Positions 18,022-26,328 of a DNA stretch of 64,000 bases are shown one piece after another. The position numbers and the translations under genes were made by a program. This DNA comes from Clostridium sp. (GTDB lineage Bacteria > Bacillota > Clostridia > Lachnospirales > Lachnospiraceae): NCBI GenBank assembly GCA_018377235.1, contig JAGZZT010000001.1, positions 124,001-188,000 of the forward strand, given 5' to 3'. The notes below the pieces were generated by a model. It saw nothing but the letters and a program-made list of their open reading frames with translations, made no database searches and was not told the DNA's origin. Position 1 is the stretch's first letter; every line of letters starts with the position of its first letter.

Positions 18022-20616
18022 ATGGTTAGACAGAACAGTGCAGACAGAAAAGGAATACCCCATGAAAAAAAGCAGCGCAAACTCAGAGGAACGCTGCTGC
18101 GGACAAGGAACAGCCTGTTTCTGCTGGCCCTGTTCGCGGCAATTTCCAGCGCCAGCTTCCATATGATACGAAATAATCTGCTGGACAACGCCCGGGTGAT
18201 GGGAGACGGCCTTGCCCGCTCCTATTCGGTAGAGGAGGAAAAGAACATCACAGCATATCAGGTGCTGATGAATATGGAATCCAACTATCTGGACCAGTTT
18301 CTGGAAAGCAGACCCAGTAAAGCTCAGCTGAAGGAATGGCTTCGTGTTTTCTATAAAAATACTGGCGCTGTCCTCGGCAAAAATTCAATTCTTCCTTATG
18401 CAGTAATTGATGGAACCATTATTTCGGCCATTGAGATTCCAGAAATTAAAGATTATGATCCAGCTTCCCACGAGTGGTACCGCCAGGCAGATGAGGCGGA
18501 CGGAGCGATTATTTTCAGCGATATGTATGAGGATTCCTGTCAAAATACGTCGGTTATCACCATTGCTAAAAAGTGTAAAACGCCTGAAACTTTTCTTGCA
18601 TTCGATATTTTTCCAGAAAAATTCAGAATCAGTACCAATAATCAGGAACTGCCGGACAGAAGCTCCTATTATCTCTGTGACAAAGCCGGAAATGTGCTGT
18701 ACAGCGAAACGTGTTTAGAAGAGGAGCGGATGGATCCATATTTAAAGAGGATTTTAAATGACATCCAGGATGGAACCCTGGAGGAAAATAACCCATATGT
18801 AATCAATCCCAATGGGGAAAAAAGAGGCGTCTATTATGAAAAAATGGACAACGGCTGGACCTGCATTGTAACTATTCCTTACAAAGAACTGTTAGGAGAC
18901 TTTTGGAACGCAACACGCTGGTATGTGGGATTATTCAGCATCTGTTTTGCTCTGACAATTTTCATGGGTGTTAAAAGCTGTCTGCTAAGCAGAAAAATGA
19001 AGCGCATCAATGAGACAGTTCAGGTTTTGGGGAATTCTTTCTACGCAATCTACCGGGTAGACTTTAAAAACGATACCTATGATATGATCAAGGGCTCTGA
19101 TTATGTTCGTTCCCAGGTTCCTGAAAAAGGACGCTACAGTGATTTTCTGAAAATTGTAGGAACAGTGATCGAAGAAAAAACCTATGAAGAATTTACGGAA
19201 AGCTTTTCCCTTGATAATATTAACCGCCTTGTGTCACACAAGGTTAAGGACTATGGCGGCGATTTCAGGAGACGCTTTCAGGACGGCTACCGATGGGTGA
19301 GCGTCCGCCTTCTATATGATGAATCGCTGAATAAAAATGAGGCTGTACTCTGTTTCAGAGAAGTGGAGGAGGAAAAGAAAAGTCAGCTTCAGCATCAGCA
19401 TATTCTGGAAACAGCCCTTGATACGGCTAAAAAGAACGAAGATGCCCAGAGTCAGTTTTTCTCAGCCATGTCTCATGATATGAGAACGCCTCTCAGCGCG
19501 ATTATCGGAATGACGGAGCTGGCGGAAAAGCATCAGAAAAATACGAAACAGGTAGAAGGCTACCTAAAGCGCATTAACGCTTCCAGCCGGCAGCTGCTGG
19601 GGTTGATTAATGATATTTTGGAAATGTCCCGGGTGCAGAAGGGAAAAATTACTATTGAAAACAGTGATTTTGACTTAAAGTCAGCCGTCAGTGATTATAC
19701 AGCTCCCTTTGCTATCCAAGCGGAGCGAGAGAAAAAGGACTTTACCGTTTCCTTCCAGATTAAAAGCCGACAGGTACGGGGAGATGTTTTCCGCCTGGGA
19801 CAGGTTATGAATAATCTGCTGTCTAATGCTTTTAAGTTTACGAAGCCTGGCGATTCTATTACCGTCTGTATTGAACAGATAGAGGGACGGTCTGGAGATA
19901 TATTTCGTATCACTGTCTCTGATACAGGCGCTGGCATGTCGGAAGAATTTCTGACGCGTCTATTCCTTCCCTATGAACGGGAAACCAGGTTCGGAGCGAA
20001 ACATATTGCAGGAACTGGTCTGGGAATGGCGATTGTCAAGAGTATCGTCAGCCAGATGGATGGACAGATAAGCGTAGACAGCAAGCTGGGAGAAGGAAGC
20101 ACATTTACCTTGCTGCTTCCTTTTGAAACCCTTCCTGATATGAAGGAAGCAGATAAAGAGAATGCTGCAGAATGCTCAAATGCCGACAGCGCTGACTTTG
20201 AATCAGAGTATACAGACTTGTCAGGCCTCAGAATTCTGCTGGCAGAGGACAATGAGATTAATATGGAAATATGCCGGGAAATGCTGGGCATGGCAGGAAT
20301 TGAGGTGACAGAAGCGTGGAATGGGAAAGAGGCTCTGGAAGCATTTCGAGCGTCTCCGCTCTCGTATTTCGATGCTGTGCTGATGGATATGCAGATGCCG
20401 GAAATGGACGGCTGCGAAGCCGCTTCAGAAATCAGGAAACTCAAGAGCGAACGTGCTGATGCAGAGAATATACCCATTATTGCTATTACAGCCAACGCTT
20501 TTACCGAAGATATTGCAGCGACCGAGGCGGCAGGAATGAACGCCCACATTTCCAAGCCCATTGACTTTCCTGTTCTGTGCAAAACCCTGGATCGTCTGAA
20601 CAAAAACAGAAAATAA
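18022..20616 (+). CDS. Hybrid sensor histidine kinase with extracellular Cache-like sensor
   Basis: This 864-residue protein has a first membrane helix near residues 32-51, a roughly 245-residue extracellular region resembling a dCache sensor (HEWYRQADEADG and the following strands), and a second helix near 297-318. A PAS-like cytoplasmic segment follows, then HisKA (SHDMRTPLSAI, His485), HATPase_c (NLLSNAFKFTKPGD, DTGAGMS, GTGLGMAIVKS), and a C-terminal receiver (Asp789 in LMDMQMPEMDG). Phosphate should pass His485 to Asp789, then to the Hpt His63 and to the HD-GYP regulator Asp64. The signal is unknown. Confidence 0.9.
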   Translation: MVRQNSADRKGIPHEKKQRKLRGTLLRTRNSLFLLALFAAISSASFHMIRNNLLDNARVMGDGLARSYSVEEEKNITAYQVLMNMESNYLDQFLESRPSKAQLKEWLRVFYKNTGAVLGKNSILPYAVIDGTIISAIEIPEIKDYDPASHEWYRQADEADGAIIFSDMYEDSCQNTSVITIAKKCKTPETFLAFDIFPEKFRISTNNQELPDRSSYYLCDKAGNVLYSETCLEEERMDPYLKRILNDIQDGTLEENNPYVINPNGEKRGVYYEKMDNGWTCIVTIPYKELLGDFWNATRWYVGLFSICFALTIFMGVKSCLLSRKMKRINETVQVLGNSFYAIYRVDFKNDTYDMIKGSDYVRSQVPEKGRYSDFLKIVGTVIEEKTYEEFTESFSLDNINRLVSHKVKDYGGDFRRRFQDGYRWVSVRLLYDESLNKNEAVLCFREVEEEKKSQLQHQHILETALDTAKKNEDAQSQFFSAMSHDMRTPLSAIIGMTELAEKHQKNTKQVEGYLKRINASSRQLLGLINDILEMSRVQKGKITIENSDFDLKSAVSDYTAPFAIQAEREKKDFTVSFQIKSRQVRGDVFRLGQVMNNLLSNAFKFTKPGDSITVCIEQIEGRSGDIFRITVSDTGAGMSEEFLTRLFLPYERETRFGAKHIAGTGLGMAIVKSIVSQMDGQISVDSKLGEGSTFTLLLPFETLPDMKEADKENAAECSNADSADFESEYTDLSGLRILLAEDNEINMEICREMLGMAGIEVTEAWNGKEALEAFRASPLSYFDAVLMDMQMPEMDGCEAASEIRKLKSERADAENIPIIAITANAFTEDIAATEAAGMNAHISKPIDFPVLCKTLDRLNKNRK

Positions 20617-20670
20617 CTGTACCTTAAAAAAAACATGTTTTTGTCTATTTAAGCATGTACACTTTTGCTG

Positions 20671-20676
20671 TATACT
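20671..20676 (+). promoter_or_regulatory. Candidate -10 element before the pyridoxal kinase cassette
   Basis: TATACT lies 33 bases before the GTG start of the kinase gene. The matching -35 (TTTAAG at 17-bp spacing) is weak, so this is tentative. Confidence 0.35.
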
Positions 20677-20709
20677 GTTCAAAACGCAGAAAGGAAATAA
20701 GAAGGAGCA

Positions 20710-21615
20710 GTGAAAAAAGCAGCAGTTATTCATGATTTATCAGGATTTGGAAAGTGTTCTCTCACCGCAGCACTCCCAATTCTGTCAGTAATGGGAGTGC
20801 AGGCTGTTCCCCTTCCCACGGCTGTATTGAGTGGTCAGACAGGGTATGGCGATTATGTCTGTGAGGACTTCACGGAACCTATGGCCGCTATCTCAAGGCT
20901 TTGGAAGCGTCAGGGGATACAGTTTGACGGCATTTATTCTGGTTTTCTTTTGAATGAAGGTCAGGCAGAGCAGCTTCTTGACTTTATCCAGGATTTTTCC
21001 GAAGAGAATACAATCGTAGTAGTGGATCCTGTTTTAGGAGACAACGGAGAGCGGTACAGTGTTTTTAGCGATCAGATGGAGCTGGCTGTCAGCAGGCTGG
21101 CAGAAAAATCTCATGTGATCACACCGAATCTGACAGAAGCGCTTCTGCTGGGGAGACAGGCCAAAGAGTCTTTGCCAGACTGGAAGGCAGTGAACCTTTT
21201 TGCCAGACAGGAAAAACTTGAACTGGCCGAAAAGCTGGGGAAGATTTTGTTCTCTGCCTATCGGCTGAAGGGTGTGGTCATTACAGGCATTGATATGCCT
21301 CGAAACTCAGAGGAAGGATCTGCACAGATTGGAAATTTTATTTTAACGGAAGATGGAACTAGTCAGTGGGAGGTTTCTTTAAAAACTGGCGGCAGTTATT
21401 CCGGAACAGGAGATATACTGGCCTCTATTGTCACAGCTTCTCTGATAAACGGAATTTCCCTGCCTGACAGTGTTCGAACGGCAGTAGAATTCATTGGAAA
21501 GGGTATCCGGGATGCTGCAGCAACAGGAACAGATCGAAATGATGGAATCTGTTTTGAAACCTATCTCTGGGAACTTGGAAAGGAGGCGGCAGGCAGTGAA
21601 AGACATCTGCAATAA
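20710..21615 (+). CDS. Pyridoxal kinase-like PfkB-family kinase
   Basis: This 301-residue ribokinase-fold kinase resembles PdxK/PdxY. VIHDLSGFGKCSLTAALP at the N terminus, the VLSGQTGYGDYV region, VVDPVLGDNGERYS, and the C-terminal anion hole GGSYSGTGD with the catalytic Asp are visible. It should phosphorylate pyridoxal, pyridoxine or pyridoxamine to the coenzyme form. It starts with GTG, supported by AAGGAG. An ECF S component overlaps its 3' end, so uptake and trapping of vitamin B6 is the likely job. A hydroxymethylpyrimidine substrate is a less likely alternative. Confidence 0.82.
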   Translation: MKKAAVIHDLSGFGKCSLTAALPILSVMGVQAVPLPTAVLSGQTGYGDYVCEDFTEPMAAISRLWKRQGIQFDGIYSGFLLNEGQAEQLLDFIQDFSEENTIVVVDPVLGDNGERYSVFSDQMELAVSRLAEKSHVITPNLTEALLLGRQAKESLPDWKAVNLFARQEKLELAEKLGKILFSAYRLKGVVITGIDMPRNSEEGSAQIGNFILTEDGTSQWEVSLKTGGSYSGTGDILASIVTASLINGISLPDSVRTAVEFIGKGIRDAAATGTDRNDGICFETYLWELGKEAAGSERHLQ

Positions 21616-22132
21616 AACTTCTGACAGAAAGCTGGAGCTTCTGACTCAGACAGCTGTGATGGCAGCTCTGACCGCAGCCCTGACACTCTGGCTCCACATA
21701 CCAACGGGAGCCAATGGAGGCTATGTTCATTTTGGCGATGCTGTGATTTACCTGGCTGCTGCGTTGCTTCCAAAGCCCTATGCTATGGCAGCGGGAGCAG
21801 TGGGGGGAGTGATTGCGGATCTTTTAACAGCTCCTCTGTGGGCGCCGGCTACCTTTCTGATCAAACCGCTGATTGTCCTGCCTTTTTCAAATAGAGGAGG
21901 ACAGATAGTTACCAAAAGAAATACAGCAGCTCTTGTTCTGGCGTTTATTCTGTCAGCCTCTGGCTACTTTCTGGCAGAAGGACTGATATTTGGCTTTCAT
22001 ACTGCCTTTCTTGTTTCCGTGTCAGGAAGCGCAGTACAGTCTGGAGGAAGTGCTCTGGCATTCCTCGCAGTGGGAACAGCCCTTGATAGAATGAAGGCAA
22101 AACAGAGATGGCGGATCGGATCACAGGGATAA
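21596..22132 (+). CDS. ECF transporter S component, probably for vitamin B6
   Basis: This 178-residue, highly hydrophobic protein has about five or six helices. The segment VHFGDAVIYLAAALLP is typical of ECF substrate-capture components that use a shared energising module. I start it at the GTG at 21596, which has a perfect AGGAGG and lies 20 bases inside the kinase gene; a longer form from 21494 would only read the kinase sequence in another frame. Pairing with a pyridoxal kinase suggests pyridoxine or pyridoxal uptake, by genome context only. The A, A' and T subunits are not in this window. Confidence 0.78.
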   Translation: MKDICNKTSDRKLELLTQTAVMAALTAALTLWLHIPTGANGGYVHFGDAVIYLAAALLPKPYAMAAGAVGGVIADLLTAPLWAPATFLIKPLIVLPFSNRGGQIVTKRNTAALVLAFILSASGYFLAEGLIFGFHTAFLVSVSGSAVQSGGSALAFLAVGTALDRMKAKQRWRIGSQG

Positions 22133-22165
22133 AATTCAGGGCGCAGTAAGGAGGAGACGGCTATT

Positions 22166-22771
22166 ATGGCAGATATTGTTTACAGATATAAGAATCAGGT
22201 GTATTTAAACATTACAAACCGATGTCCCTGCAGATGTGATTTCTGCATCAGAAGCCACGGCGTTTCTGTAGGAGACGCACAAAATTTGTGGTTTGAGACT
22301 GAACCTGATTTGAAGGAAATTTTTAATGCAATCGACTGTTTTGACTTTTCTGGATGCAGGGAAATTATTTATTGCGGTTACGGAGAACCGGTCATGGCCC
22401 TTGATAAAATGAAGCAGATCAGCCCCTATCTGCGCAAACATTTTCCTGGCTGCAGTATCAGGCTGAACACTAACGGATTGGGAGATTTGATACATGGCCG
22501 CTCCACAGCTGAGGAAATCTGCAGTCTGGCAGACAGCATTTCCATCAGTTTAAATATGCCGGATGCAGACAGCTATGAATCGGTTGTCCATCCTGCTTAT
22601 GGCAGGGACGCCTTTTTTTCCATGCTTCAGTTCGCTCAAAATTGCCGGAAATATCTGGGTGACGTTCGGTTTACAGTTGTAGATGTAATAGGAAGAGAAC
22701 AGATAGAGAAAAGCCAGCAGCTGGCGGATCGTCTGGGGATCCCGCTGAGAGTGCGTGAATATTCAGAATAA
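22166..22771 (+). CDS. Radical SAM protein, TatD-associated type
   Basis: This 201-residue small radical SAM protein has a Cx3Cx2C iron-sulfur motif (CPCRCDFC around residues 19-26), a GCREIIYCGYGEP segment that fits the GGE-like SAM-binding site, and no C-terminal auxiliary cluster. It resembles the short radical SAM proteins usually found next to or fused with TatD nucleases. No tatD gene lies here, and the substrate is not known. It follows the ECF component by 33 bases with its own AGGAGG, so it probably belongs to the same operon. Confidence 0.75.
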   Translation: MADIVYRYKNQVYLNITNRCPCRCDFCIRSHGVSVGDAQNLWFETEPDLKEIFNAIDCFDFSGCREIIYCGYGEPVMALDKMKQISPYLRKHFPGCSIRLNTNGLGDLIHGRSTAEEICSLADSISISLNMPDADSYESVVHPAYGRDAFFSMLQFAQNCRKYLGDVRFTVVDVIGREQIEKSQQLADRLGIPLRVREYSE

Positions 22772-22812
22772 AGAGTTTGTTAAAAATATATAAAAAAAGA
22801 ATAAATTTTCTA

Positions 22813-22841
22813 TTGACTTATAGGCAGTCATTTGGTAAGAT
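22813..22841 (+). promoter_or_regulatory. Sigma-A promoter of the licT-PTS operon
   Basis: TTGACT, a 17-bp spacer, TAAGAT. Transcription should start near 22848, about 20 bases before the antiterminator RNA target. Confidence 0.75.
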
Positions 22842-22866
22842 CACAGATAGGAAATAAATAAGCTAT

Positions 22867-22894
22867 GGATTGTTACTGGTAAGCAGGCAAAACC
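22867..22894 (+). promoter_or_regulatory. RAT: ribonucleic antiterminator site for BglG/LicT proteins
   Basis: The 28-base site begins GGATTGTTACTG and ends GCAGGCAAAACC, both halves matching the consensus bound by BglG/SacY/LicT antiterminators. Its 3' end overlaps the first strand of the following terminator stem, so protein-stabilised RAT folding prevents termination. The cognate regulator is encoded immediately downstream. Confidence 0.92.
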
Positions 22895-22962
22895 AATTTT
22901 GAGGGAGAAGGGCAGAAGTGTCCATTTAGGACAGGCTCCTTATCTTCAAAGTTGGTTTTTTT
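22889..22962 (+). terminator. Conditional leader terminator controlled by the RAT
   Basis: AAAACCAATTTTGA at 22889-22902 pairs with TCAAAGTTGGTTTT at 22946-22959 (one wobble), with an extra inner hairpin, followed by seven T. It overlaps the RAT by six bases, the hallmark of this kind of attenuator. Confidence 0.88.
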
Positions 22963-23002
22963 ATTGCCGTGGTATAGCTTGCCAGAGGGAGAAGCATGAC
23001 TT

Positions 23003-23830
23003 ATGAAAATTGATAAGGTGATCAACAATAATATCGTAAGCGCTCTGGATCCAGAGGGAAAAGAGATTGTTGTCATGGGAAGAGGGCTTGGCTTCGGAGC
23101 AAAGCCTGGAAAGGAAATTCCTGAAGCAAAGATAGAAAAAATATTCCGTCTGGACAGCCAAAATACCATGAACCGTTTTAAGGAGCTTCTTTCCAACCTG
23201 CCATTGGAGCACATTCAGGTTTCGGCGGAAATCATTAACTATGCCAAAAGCGTGCTGAACAGAAGCCTGAACCAAAATATCTATGTAACTTTGACAGATC
23301 ATATTAATTTTGCAATTGAGCGGTTTCGGAAACAGATTCATTTTTCTAATCCTCTGCTCAGCGAAATTAAGGCTTTTTATAAGGAAGAGTATCTGATCGG
23401 AGAGTACGCTGTTGCTCTGATTGAGAAGGAGATAGGTATCCGCCTTCCAGTGGACGAGGCCGGATTTATTGCTCTCCATGTGGTAACGGCTGAATACAAT
23501 ACAGCCATGAGGGAAACGATTGATATTACAAACCTGATTCAAAACGTAGTGGGGATGGTTCGGGATTATTTTCATGTAGGCCTGGACGAGACCTCCCTCA
23601 ATTATCAGAGGTTTGTGACTCATCTGCGGTTCCTGGCCCAGAGAATCGTGGCAGGAGAGCTTCTGGACAGTGGAAATCCAGAGTTTAACCGCCTGATTTC
23701 CCAGATGTATCCGGAGGAATACGCCTGCAGCCTGAAAGTCAGGGAGCATATAAAATCGGCATACAGCCATGATGTGACAGAGGAGGAAACTGCATATCTG
23801 GCCGTTCATATAAAACGAATCAGAGATTAA
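23003..23830 (+). CDS. licT: BglG/LicT-family transcriptional antiterminator
   Basis: This 275-residue protein has an N-terminal RNA-binding domain (about 1-57, MKIDKVINNNIVSAL, GRGLGFG) followed by two PTS regulation domains with conserved histidines (DHINFAIER near 95, LHVVTAEYN near 160, and LRFLAQRI near 210). Phosphorylation of these domains by PTS proteins sets dimerisation. It is encoded just behind a RAT/terminator leader and before IIA, HPr and IIBC genes, so it controls its own operon in response to the sugar. The symbol reflects family similarity; GlcT-like function is possible because the permease is of glucose type. Confidence 0.88.
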   Translation: MKIDKVINNNIVSALDPEGKEIVVMGRGLGFGAKPGKEIPEAKIEKIFRLDSQNTMNRFKELLSNLPLEHIQVSAEIINYAKSVLNRSLNQNIYVTLTDHINFAIERFRKQIHFSNPLLSEIKAFYKEEYLIGEYAVALIEKEIGIRLPVDEAGFIALHVVTAEYNTAMRETIDITNLIQNVVGMVRDYFHVGLDETSLNYQRFVTHLRFLAQRIVAGELLDSGNPEFNRLISQMYPEEYACSLKVREHIKSAYSHDVTEEETAYLAVHIKRIRD

Positions 23831-23847
23831 GAAAGAGAGGAAATCAC

Positions 23848-24336
23848 ATGTTTTCATCACTGAAAAAGATGTTTGGAGGAAAAGAGGAGAAGAAAGCCGT
23901 TTTAGCACCTGTGTCGGGAAAGGCAGTTTCCTTAAAAGAAGTAAATGATCCAACCTTCAGTCAGGAAATTCTTGGAAGGGGCGTTGCTGTTATGCCTTCT
24001 GAAGGAAGAATTGTGGCTCCTGCCGACGGAACCATCAGCGTATTTTTTGAGACAAAGCACGCAGTCAGCATTTCTGCTGAGAACGGTGCGGAGATCATTG
24101 TCCATGTAGGCCTTGATACTGTTAATTTAAAAGGTGAGCATTTTACAGCTCACAAACAGCAGGGAGATAAGGTAAAAGCAGGAGAGCTTCTGTTAGAATT
24201 CGATATGGAAGCTATTAAAGCGGCCGGATACGATGTTATCACACCGGTCATCATCTGCAATACTCCAGATTTTCCGGATATGGTCTGCCATACAGGTCAG
24301 GACGTTAAGGAATTAGATACTATCATCGAGCTGTAG
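23848..24336 (+). CDS. PTS glucose-family IIA component
   Basis: This 162-residue soluble phosphocarrier belongs to the Glc/Crr family. The phosphorylated residue is probably His86 in IIVHVGLDTVNL; a second active-site His lies in HFTAHKQQGD. It accepts phosphate from HPr and passes it to the IIB domain. Encoded as a separate protein between licT and HPr, it fits with the IIBC permease downstream, which lacks a IIA domain. Confidence 0.92.
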   Translation: MFSSLKKMFGGKEEKKAVLAPVSGKAVSLKEVNDPTFSQEILGRGVAVMPSEGRIVAPADGTISVFFETKHAVSISAENGAEIIVHVGLDTVNLKGEHFTAHKQQGDKVKAGELLLEFDMEAIKAAGYDVITPVIICNTPDFPDMVCHTGQDVKELDTIIEL

Positions 24337-24349
24337 AAAGGCAAAAAAT

Positions 24350-24622
24350 ATGAAAACGCTGACTATTACCGTTCAAACAGCAGAAGGACTTCATGTAAAG
24401 CCTGCCTCTCAGCTGTTTATGGCTGCCCGGGAATTCAGCTGCTGTATTACGGCTTACTGCAGGGAAGGACAGGCTGACTGTAAAAATATCCTGGAGATTT
24501 TAAGCCTGGGAGCAGCGGAGGGAGAGCGGATCACTCTGCATTTTGACGGGCTGGATGAGACAGAGGCTAAAAGCGCCTTTCTAAGCCTGGCAGAGAAGTC
24601 AGAAGAATTTTCATATGAATAA
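24350..24622 (+). CDS. HPr-like phosphocarrier lacking Ser46
   Basis: This 90-residue HPr-fold protein has the catalytic His15 at exactly the standard position (EGLHVKPAS), with Lys17 in place of the usual Arg. The regulatory Ser46 of Gram-positive HPr, which HPr kinase phosphorylates for catabolite control, is Asn here (CKNILEILSLG). It can probably still carry phosphate from enzyme I to IIA but should escape the kinase. It also holds four cysteines, unusual for HPr. The gene lies between IIA and IIBC genes, so it seems a dedicated paralogue, with a general ptsH elsewhere (inference). Confidence 0.82.
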   Translation: MKTLTITVQTAEGLHVKPASQLFMAAREFSCCITAYCREGQADCKNILEILSLGAAEGERITLHFDGLDETEAKSAFLSLAEKSEEFSYE

Positions 24623-24677
24623 TATAGCAGAGATATGGTTTGTATCTGCCCTATCAGGCAGGTTCAGATAAAAAAAC

Positions 24678-24693
24678 TGCCGGTAGTCCGGCA
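24678..24693 (+). other. Small hairpin between the HPr and IIBC genes
   Basis: TGCCGG pairs with CCGGCA around a TAGT loop, just before the IIBC ribosome site, and is not followed by T. It may set mRNA processing or relative expression within the operon; this is inference. Confidence 0.4.
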
Positions 24694-24717
24694 AAAAAGG
24701 AAAGGGGTTCATTATTT

Positions 24718-26187
24718 ATGGTAATGAAGTTTTTACAGAAGCTGGGAAAATCCCTGATGCTCCCGGTTGCATGTCTCCCTGTCTGCGGTATCCTGATGGG
24801 ACTGGGATATGCATTATGTCCAAGCACCATGCAGGGCGGTTCCGTAGAGGGACTGAAGGAGATCATCGGTTTCTTCCTGGTGAAGGCCGGCGGCGCTCTG
24901 ATTGACAACATGTCCTGGCTGTTCGCAGTAGGCGTTGCAGTGGGAATGTCTGATGACAATGATGGTACGGCAGGTCTTGCAGGCCTTGTATCCTGGTTAA
25001 TGATGACAAAGCTGTTAAATCCGGCTGTCGTAGGAACCTTGACAGGCGTGGCAGCAGATGCAGTAGACTTATCCTACAGCAAGATCGAGACACAGTTTAT
25101 CGGTATCTTAGCAGGTATTATCGGCGCTATGTGCTACAACCGTTTTAAAACTGCCAAGCTTCCGGACTGGCTATCTTTCTTCTCCGGCAAACGCTGTGTT
25201 GCCATCGTAACAGCATTAGTTTCCATCGTGGTAGCAGCTGTTCTGTTCTTTGTATGGCCGATCGTATTCGGCGCTTTAGTAGCTCTTGGAAAAGGCATCA
25301 TGAGCCTGGATGCAGTAGGTGCAGGTATCTACGCGTTCTTCAACCGTCTGCTGATTCCGTTTGGTCTCCACCATGCGTTAAACAACGTATTCTGGTTTGA
25401 TACTATTGGTATCGGCGATCTGACACACTTCTGGGCAGGAGAGACTTCTGCAGACGTTACATGGAGCCTTGGTATGTACATGGCAGGATTCTTCCCATGT
25501 ATGATGTTTGGTATCCCAGGCGCTGCCTTAGCGATGGTTCAGTGCGCTAAGAAGGAGAAGAGAAAAATCGTAATCGGTCTTGTAGGTTCTGCTGCCATCG
25601 CTGCTTTTGTCTGCGGTGTTACAGAGCCGTTCGAGTTCGCGTTTATGTTCCTCGCTCCAGTTCTGTACTTAGTATATTCACTGTTATATGGTATTTTTAC
25701 TACTATTACAGTCGCACTTGGCTTCCGTGCAGGCTTCTCATTCTCTGCCGGACTGACAGACCTGGTATTCTCCGCACAGCTTCCAGCTGCTGCCAAGACC
25801 ATGTTAATTATTCCATTAGGCGCTGCGGCATTTGTGGTGTTCTATCTGGTATTCCGTGTCCTTATCACTAAGCTTGACTTAAAAACACCAGGCCGTGAGG
25901 ATGATGACACAGAGAGCGAGAAGGCAGTAAGTCTTTCCAACAACAATTACACAGAGGTAGCTTCCATTATCCTTGAGGGACTTGGCGGCCCATCCAACGT
26001 AACTTCCATCGATAACTGCATTACACGTCTCCGCCTGGAGGTAAAAGATCAGGCTCTCGTAGATGAGAAGAAGATCAAATCCGCAGGTATTGCCGGCATT
26101 ATCCGCCCAGGCAAGACAAGCGTGCAGGTAATCGTAGGAACTCAGGTTCAGTTCGTAGCTGACGAGTTCAAGAAGCTCTGCAAATAA
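24718..26187 (+). CDS. PTS glucose/N-acetylglucosamine-family IIC-IIB permease
   Basis: This 489-residue protein has an N-terminal IIC membrane domain of about ten helices (GYALCPSTM, HHALNNVFWFDT, GIPGAALAM, CGVTEPFEF motifs) followed by a cytoplasmic IIB domain with the phosphocysteine at Cys434 (IDNCITRLRLEV). It takes up and phosphorylates a hexose of the glucose class; glucose or an amino sugar both fit. I use the ATG at 24718, preceded by AAAGGGG; the frame is open further upstream but without family similarity. IIA and HPr partners precede it, and a terminator follows. Confidence 0.9.
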   Translation: MVMKFLQKLGKSLMLPVACLPVCGILMGLGYALCPSTMQGGSVEGLKEIIGFFLVKAGGALIDNMSWLFAVGVAVGMSDDNDGTAGLAGLVSWLMMTKLLNPAVVGTLTGVAADAVDLSYSKIETQFIGILAGIIGAMCYNRFKTAKLPDWLSFFSGKRCVAIVTALVSIVVAAVLFFVWPIVFGALVALGKGIMSLDAVGAGIYAFFNRLLIPFGLHHALNNVFWFDTIGIGDLTHFWAGETSADVTWSLGMYMAGFFPCMMFGIPGAALAMVQCAKKEKRKIVIGLVGSAAIAAFVCGVTEPFEFAFMFLAPVLYLVYSLLYGIFTTITVALGFRAGFSFSAGLTDLVFSAQLPAAAKTMLIIPLGAAAFVVFYLVFRVLITKLDLKTPGREDDDTESEKAVSLSNNNYTEVASIILEGLGGPSNVTSIDNCITRLRLEVKDQALVDEKKIKSAGIAGIIRPGKTSVQVIVGTQVQFVADEFKKLCK

Positions 26188-26204
26188 TGCGTTTATAACG
26201 ATAT

Positions 26205-26232
26205 GAAAAAGCTCCTTTATGGGGCTTTTTCG
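26205..26232 (+). terminator. Intrinsic terminator of the PTS operon
   Basis: GAAAAAGCTCC pairs with GGGGCTTTTTC with one G-T wobble across a five-base loop. The stem ends in a T-run. Confidence 0.75.
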
Positions 26233-26253
26233 TATTTACAGGAAACTAGAAGC

Positions 26254-26282
26254 TTGCATTTTCAGAGGCCTGAAATTATAAT
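26254..26282 (+). promoter_or_regulatory. Sigma-A promoter of the coaX operon
   Basis: TTGCAT, a 17-bp spacer, TATAAT, 46 bases before coaX and directly after the PTS terminator. Confidence 0.75.
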
Positions 26283-26328
26283 GAAACAAGTGTAAAACAC
26301 AATCCCTGACAAATGAAGGAGAATGCAA

